DNA of 7,138 nt, taken from NCBI GenBank assembly GCA_049522195.1, contig JBEKOB010000132.1:1-7138 (forward strand). The letters are read 5' to 3'. A program made the position numbers and the translations under genes. This document shows, piece by piece, positions 4,932-7,138 of this stretch. The first letter of the stretch is position 1; every line of letters starts with the position of its first letter. The notes below the pieces were generated by a model. The model saw nothing but the letters and a program-made list of their open reading frames with translations. It made no database searches and was not told the DNA's origin. The stretch is from UBA9647 sp049522195. GTDB taxonomy: Bacteria > Bacteroidota > Ignavibacteria > UBA10030.

Positions 4932-6194
4932 ATGGGCTCTAGTCAAATTCCAGCTTCCACGATCGGAGATACATCGGTGACCGACTCGGCTCTCAGACAC
5001 AAGGGACGAATGCTCCTCATCATCGCTCTGGCTGAATTCCTTGGAATGTCCGTCTGGTTTTCCGCCTCAGCTGTCATACCAGCCCTTACTGCAGATTGGC
5101 ACCTCACAGGTTCTGACCAAGCGTGGTTAACGATGTCTGTGCAGGCAGGATTCGTTGTGGGAGCGTTAGCTTCCTCCCTTTTCAATGTGGCCGATTACGT
5201 TCCTGGCCACATCCTCTTCGCGGCCACGTCCTTTCTGGCTGCGTTTGCCACAGCGCTCATTCCGTTTCTGGCGCCCGGCCTGACGATGACATTGGTGCTG
5301 AGGTTTTTCACCGGACTCCTGCTTGCCGGCGTCTACCCTGTGGGAATGAAAATCGTAGCTACATGGACTATGGAAGACCGCGGATTTGGAATTGGAGTGC
5401 TGGTCGGCGCATTGACACTTGGATCGGCGGCTCCGCATCTGCTGAACGCGCTCGGCGGAATCAAGAGCTGGCAGCCCGTATTGTACATCGCAGCCGCCCT
5501 TGCTTTCCTGGGTGGAGGAATTACCCTCCTGTTTGTTCGCGAAGGACCGTATCGCACGCCGTTTCGCCGGTTCAACTGGAAATATGTTGGCCAGATTTTC
5601 CGGCAGCGCGATCTTTTCCTTGCCAATCTTGGTTATCTCGGTCACATGTGGGAGCTTTATGCAATGTGGGCGTGGATCCCGATATTTCTCTTGAAGAGCT
5701 TTGAGCTGAATCACATTCGACCTGTGTGGGCAAGCCTTGCCGCGTTTGCAGTCATTGGGATCGGTGGAGCAGGGAGCATTGTGGCAGGCTATCTTGCAGA
5801 CCGCGTCGGCCGGACCACTATCACGATGGTCTCGATGGCAATCAGCGGGTTGTGCGCTCTCACAGCAGGATTTCTCTTTGGCGGAAATCCCACACTGTTG
5901 ATTGTTCTCTGCCTCGTCTGGGGCTTTGCCGTGGTTGCAGACTCAGCTCAGTTCTCAGCATGTGTCACAGAGTTGTGTCAGACCGAATACATCGGCACCG
6001 CGTTAACGTTGCAGACAAGTCTTGGATTCTTACTGACTCTTGTCACCATACGCCTGATTCCTGTTTTTGTCAATCTGATAGGTTGGTCCTGGGCATTTGC
6101 ATTTCTCTCAATTGGGCCGGCACTCGGGGTGCTCGCAATGGGCATTCTCAGAACCTTGCCGACTGCACATCAACTCGCGGGTGGCAAGAAGTAG
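4932..6194 (+). CDS. Major facilitator superfamily (MFS) transporter
   Basis: This 420-residue inner-membrane protein has about 12 hydrophobic helices, the first near 27-49 with EFLGMSVWFSASAV. This is a normal MFS length. The C-terminal half carries a clear motif A, GYLADRVGR (286-294), between helices 8 and 9. The equivalent N-terminal loop, around FNVADYVPGH, is degenerate. A basic cytoplasmic loop (about 205-220, REGPYRTPFRRFNWK) separates the halves. The closest type I recall is the uncharacterised MFS group often auto-named nitrate/nitrite or cyanate-like transporter; the substrate cannot be told. Start choice: ATG 4932 has GAGG at 4920-4923. An in-frame GTG at 4977 with GGAG at 4965-4968 would drop 15 polar residues and leave all helices, so it is a real alternative. 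The upstream CACAGAG/CTCCGTG repeat abuts the 4932 start. Confidence 0.93.
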   Translation: MGSSQIPASTIGDTSVTDSALRHKGRMLLIIALAEFLGMSVWFSASAVIPALTADWHLTGSDQAWLTMSVQAGFVVGALASSLFNVADYVPGHILFAATSFLAAFATALIPFLAPGLTMTLVLRFFTGLLLAGVYPVGMKIVATWTMEDRGFGIGVLVGALTLGSAAPHLLNALGGIKSWQPVLYIAAALAFLGGGITLLFVREGPYRTPFRRFNWKYVGQIFRQRDLFLANLGYLGHMWELYAMWAWIPIFLLKSFELNHIRPVWASLAAFAVIGIGGAGSIVAGYLADRVGRTTITMVSMAISGLCALTAGFLFGGNPTLLIVLCLVWGFAVVADSAQFSACVTELCQTEYIGTALTLQTSLGFLLTLVTIRLIPVFVNLIGWSWAFAFLSIGPALGVLAMGILRTLPTAHQLAGGKK

Positions 6195-6212
6195 CAAGAC
6201 TGGACGAAATGG

Positions 6213-6260
6213 GATGATCGGGTTATCTGATCATCGGGCGATTGAGTCATTTTGAGATTG
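6213..6260 (+). repeat. Second, shorter copy of the 8-bp repeat array
   Basis: Six contiguous 8-mers follow the transporter gene: gatgatcg, ggttatct, gatcatcg, ggcgattg, agtcattt, tgagattg. AT is invariant at positions 5-6. The first three have ATC and the last three ATT. It shares the exact 12-mer TCATCGGGCGAT (6231-6242) with 229-240 of the first array, in the same orientation. The trailing ATT units suggest decay by C-to-T change. It sits 18 bp after one stop codon and 62 bp before the next start. Confidence 0.75.
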
Positions 6261-6310
6261 ATCAGGGACGCTGTCGGACAACCGAAGCAATCATGCATCG
6301 TCAGGCGAGA

Positions 6311-6317
6311 GGAGGAG
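6311..6317 (+). promoter_or_regulatory. Shine-Dalgarno site that sets the start of the tandem ABM-like protein
   Basis: GGAGGAG lies 5 bases before ATG 6323. An in-frame TTG at 6242 would add 27 residues, but that extension reads through the repeat array and lacks any family resemblance. Confidence 0.85.
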
Positions 6318-6322
6318 AAGTC

Positions 6323-7081
6323 ATGTTCATGAGATTGGTTCAGGTTAAGCTCAAATCAGAAACGGCAGATCAGTTGCCGCTCCTGTACGCGGACAAAATC
6401 ATCCCGACCCTCCAGCAGACACCGGGCTGTCTGTACGCGAGTCTCATCAAGAGCACACAGAACCCGGACGAGGCAATCTCGATGACGCTCTGGGACAACC
6501 TCGATCACGCCGAGGCCTACGAACGAGGCGGCGTATTCCAGAAGTTGATGAACGAAACCACCCCGTTGTTATCGGATTCATCGGAATGGAGAATTCAGCT
6601 TGCAAAGGATTTCAGCTGGGAGTACGTCCCTTCACACGAAGAACCGGTTGTGAAATCATACAAAGTCGCCACATCCTTTCCAACTCCTCCGTCCGCGGGC
6701 GAATCAAATGCACCGCTTTACGTCCGGATTCTCTCCGTCCGACTGAAGCCTGGAAAGCTCGAAGAGTTTGCCACCCTGTATAATGCGGAGATCCTGCCAA
6801 TGCTGTATAAAGTGGAAGGTTGCCGATATGCCTTTCTGACAGAAGGAGTCGAGGAGCGGAACGAGGTCATCTCCATTACCATCTGGGACCGGAAGGAAGC
6901 AGCGGATGTTTATGAGGAAAGCGGATTATTCAAGAAACTGACGAGAAAAGTCCAGCATACGTTTTCCGAGCTGTACCAGTGGAAATTGTCAGTGGAAAAG
7001 CAATCTTCCGTGAAGGTCTCCAGCACAGAAGACCTGAATGTCAGCGGGTACAATGTTGTATCCGGCCGACGTTTTCAATAA
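6323..7081 (+). CDS. Protein with two tandem ABM-like (dimeric alpha/beta barrel) domains
   Basis: The 252 residues form two homologous units, about 4-119 and 133-251. Matching blocks lie at an exact offset of 131 residues: GCLYASL (35-41) with GCRYAFL (166-172), ISMTLWD (52-58) with ISITIWD (183-189), GGVFQKL (69-75) with SGLFKKL (200-206), and W89 with W220. Even the tails match (SYKVATSF, 112-119, with GYNVVSGRRF, 242-251). This strand-helix-strand pattern with PGC/EGC and a T-x-W strand is that of antibiotic-biosynthesis-monooxygenase (ABM) ferredoxin-like domains, which usually dimerise. A fused pair can form the barrel in one chain. Members include cofactor-free monooxygenases, haem-degrading enzymes and many proteins of unknown role. 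I cannot assign a catalytic residue or substrate. It is soluble, with no signal peptide. It lies 128 bp after the transporter, so shared regulation is uncertain. Confidence 0.88.
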   Translation: MFMRLVQVKLKSETADQLPLLYADKIIPTLQQTPGCLYASLIKSTQNPDEAISMTLWDNLDHAEAYERGGVFQKLMNETTPLLSDSSEWRIQLAKDFSWEYVPSHEEPVVKSYKVATSFPTPPSAGESNAPLYVRILSVRLKPGKLEEFATLYNAEILPMLYKVEGCRYAFLTEGVEERNEVISITIWDRKEAADVYEESGLFKKLTRKVQHTFSELYQWKLSVEKQSSVKVSSTEDLNVSGYNVVSGRRFQ

Positions 7082-7138
7082 AGCCCCCTGCCAATCCGGT
7101 TTTGATTGTCATTGCAAGAACTCACGAGACGAGCTTAC

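Noticed and set aside
4669..4980. 103-codon open frame overlapping the STAS stop and running to the transporter
   Set aside because: It reads through the CACAGAG repeats and hairpins, and the product has no protein-like pattern.
5166..5714. 182-codon minus-strand open frame inside the transporter gene
   Set aside because: Composition is Arg/Lys/Gln/Ser-rich, as expected for an antisense shadow of a hydrophobic protein.
5123..6217. Long plus-strand open frames (5123-5704 and 5726-6217) in the +1 frame of the transporter
   Set aside because: Products are rich in Arg, Ser, His and Cys without domain character, while the transporter reading frame has continuous membrane helices.

Overview
The window is bacterial and gene-dense, with moderate GC content by eye. 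It holds six complete genes that are well supported, one less certain small gene on the minus strand, and the last codons of a gene that enters from the left edge. The Pkn-type kinase with TolB-like and TPR parts, the PP2C/STAS signalling proteins and the iterated intergenic repeats resemble what is common in FCB-group bacteria (Ignavibacteria/Chlorobi/Bacteroidota relatives) and in Acidobacteria-like environmental lineages. This placement is inference from style; there is no rRNA or marker gene to confirm it.

Left part (1-3124): the C-terminal tail of a probable PP2C/SpoIIE-type serine phosphatase ends at 63. A 291-bp spacer follows. It carries a 12-bp perfect palindrome, two overlapping inverted repeats and a striking array of fourteen 8-bp units, each with an invariant ATC. 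Next comes a 787-aa membrane-anchored Ser/Thr kinase with a TolB-like domain and TPRs outside the membrane. A 123-aa conserved-looking protein of unknown function starts 34 bp later, probably co-transcribed.

Middle (3125-4672): a CBS-pair protein (3265-3699), a probable 91-aa minus-strand gene convergent with it (3801-4076), a 242-bp divergent spacer, and a GTG-started STAS anti-sigma-factor antagonist (4319-4672).

Right part (4673-7138): a spacer full of CACAGAG/CTCCGTG-type inverted repeats and hairpins, a 12-TM MFS transporter (4932-6194), a second, decayed copy of the 8-bp repeat array (6213-6260), and a 252-aa protein built from two tandem ABM-like ferredoxin-fold domains (6323-7081).

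The unifying theme is serine/threonine phosphorylation signalling. A PP2C-type phosphatase and a STAS protein are the two ends of a partner-switching module, and the receptor-like kinase and CBS adenylate sensor are compatible with stress or energy sensing. The anti-sigma kinase (HATPase_c) that would complete the module is not in the window. The transporter and ABM protein have no evident link to it. No mobile element, CRISPR array, tRNA or rRNA was seen. The most unusual material is the non-coding repeat structure rather than any single gene.
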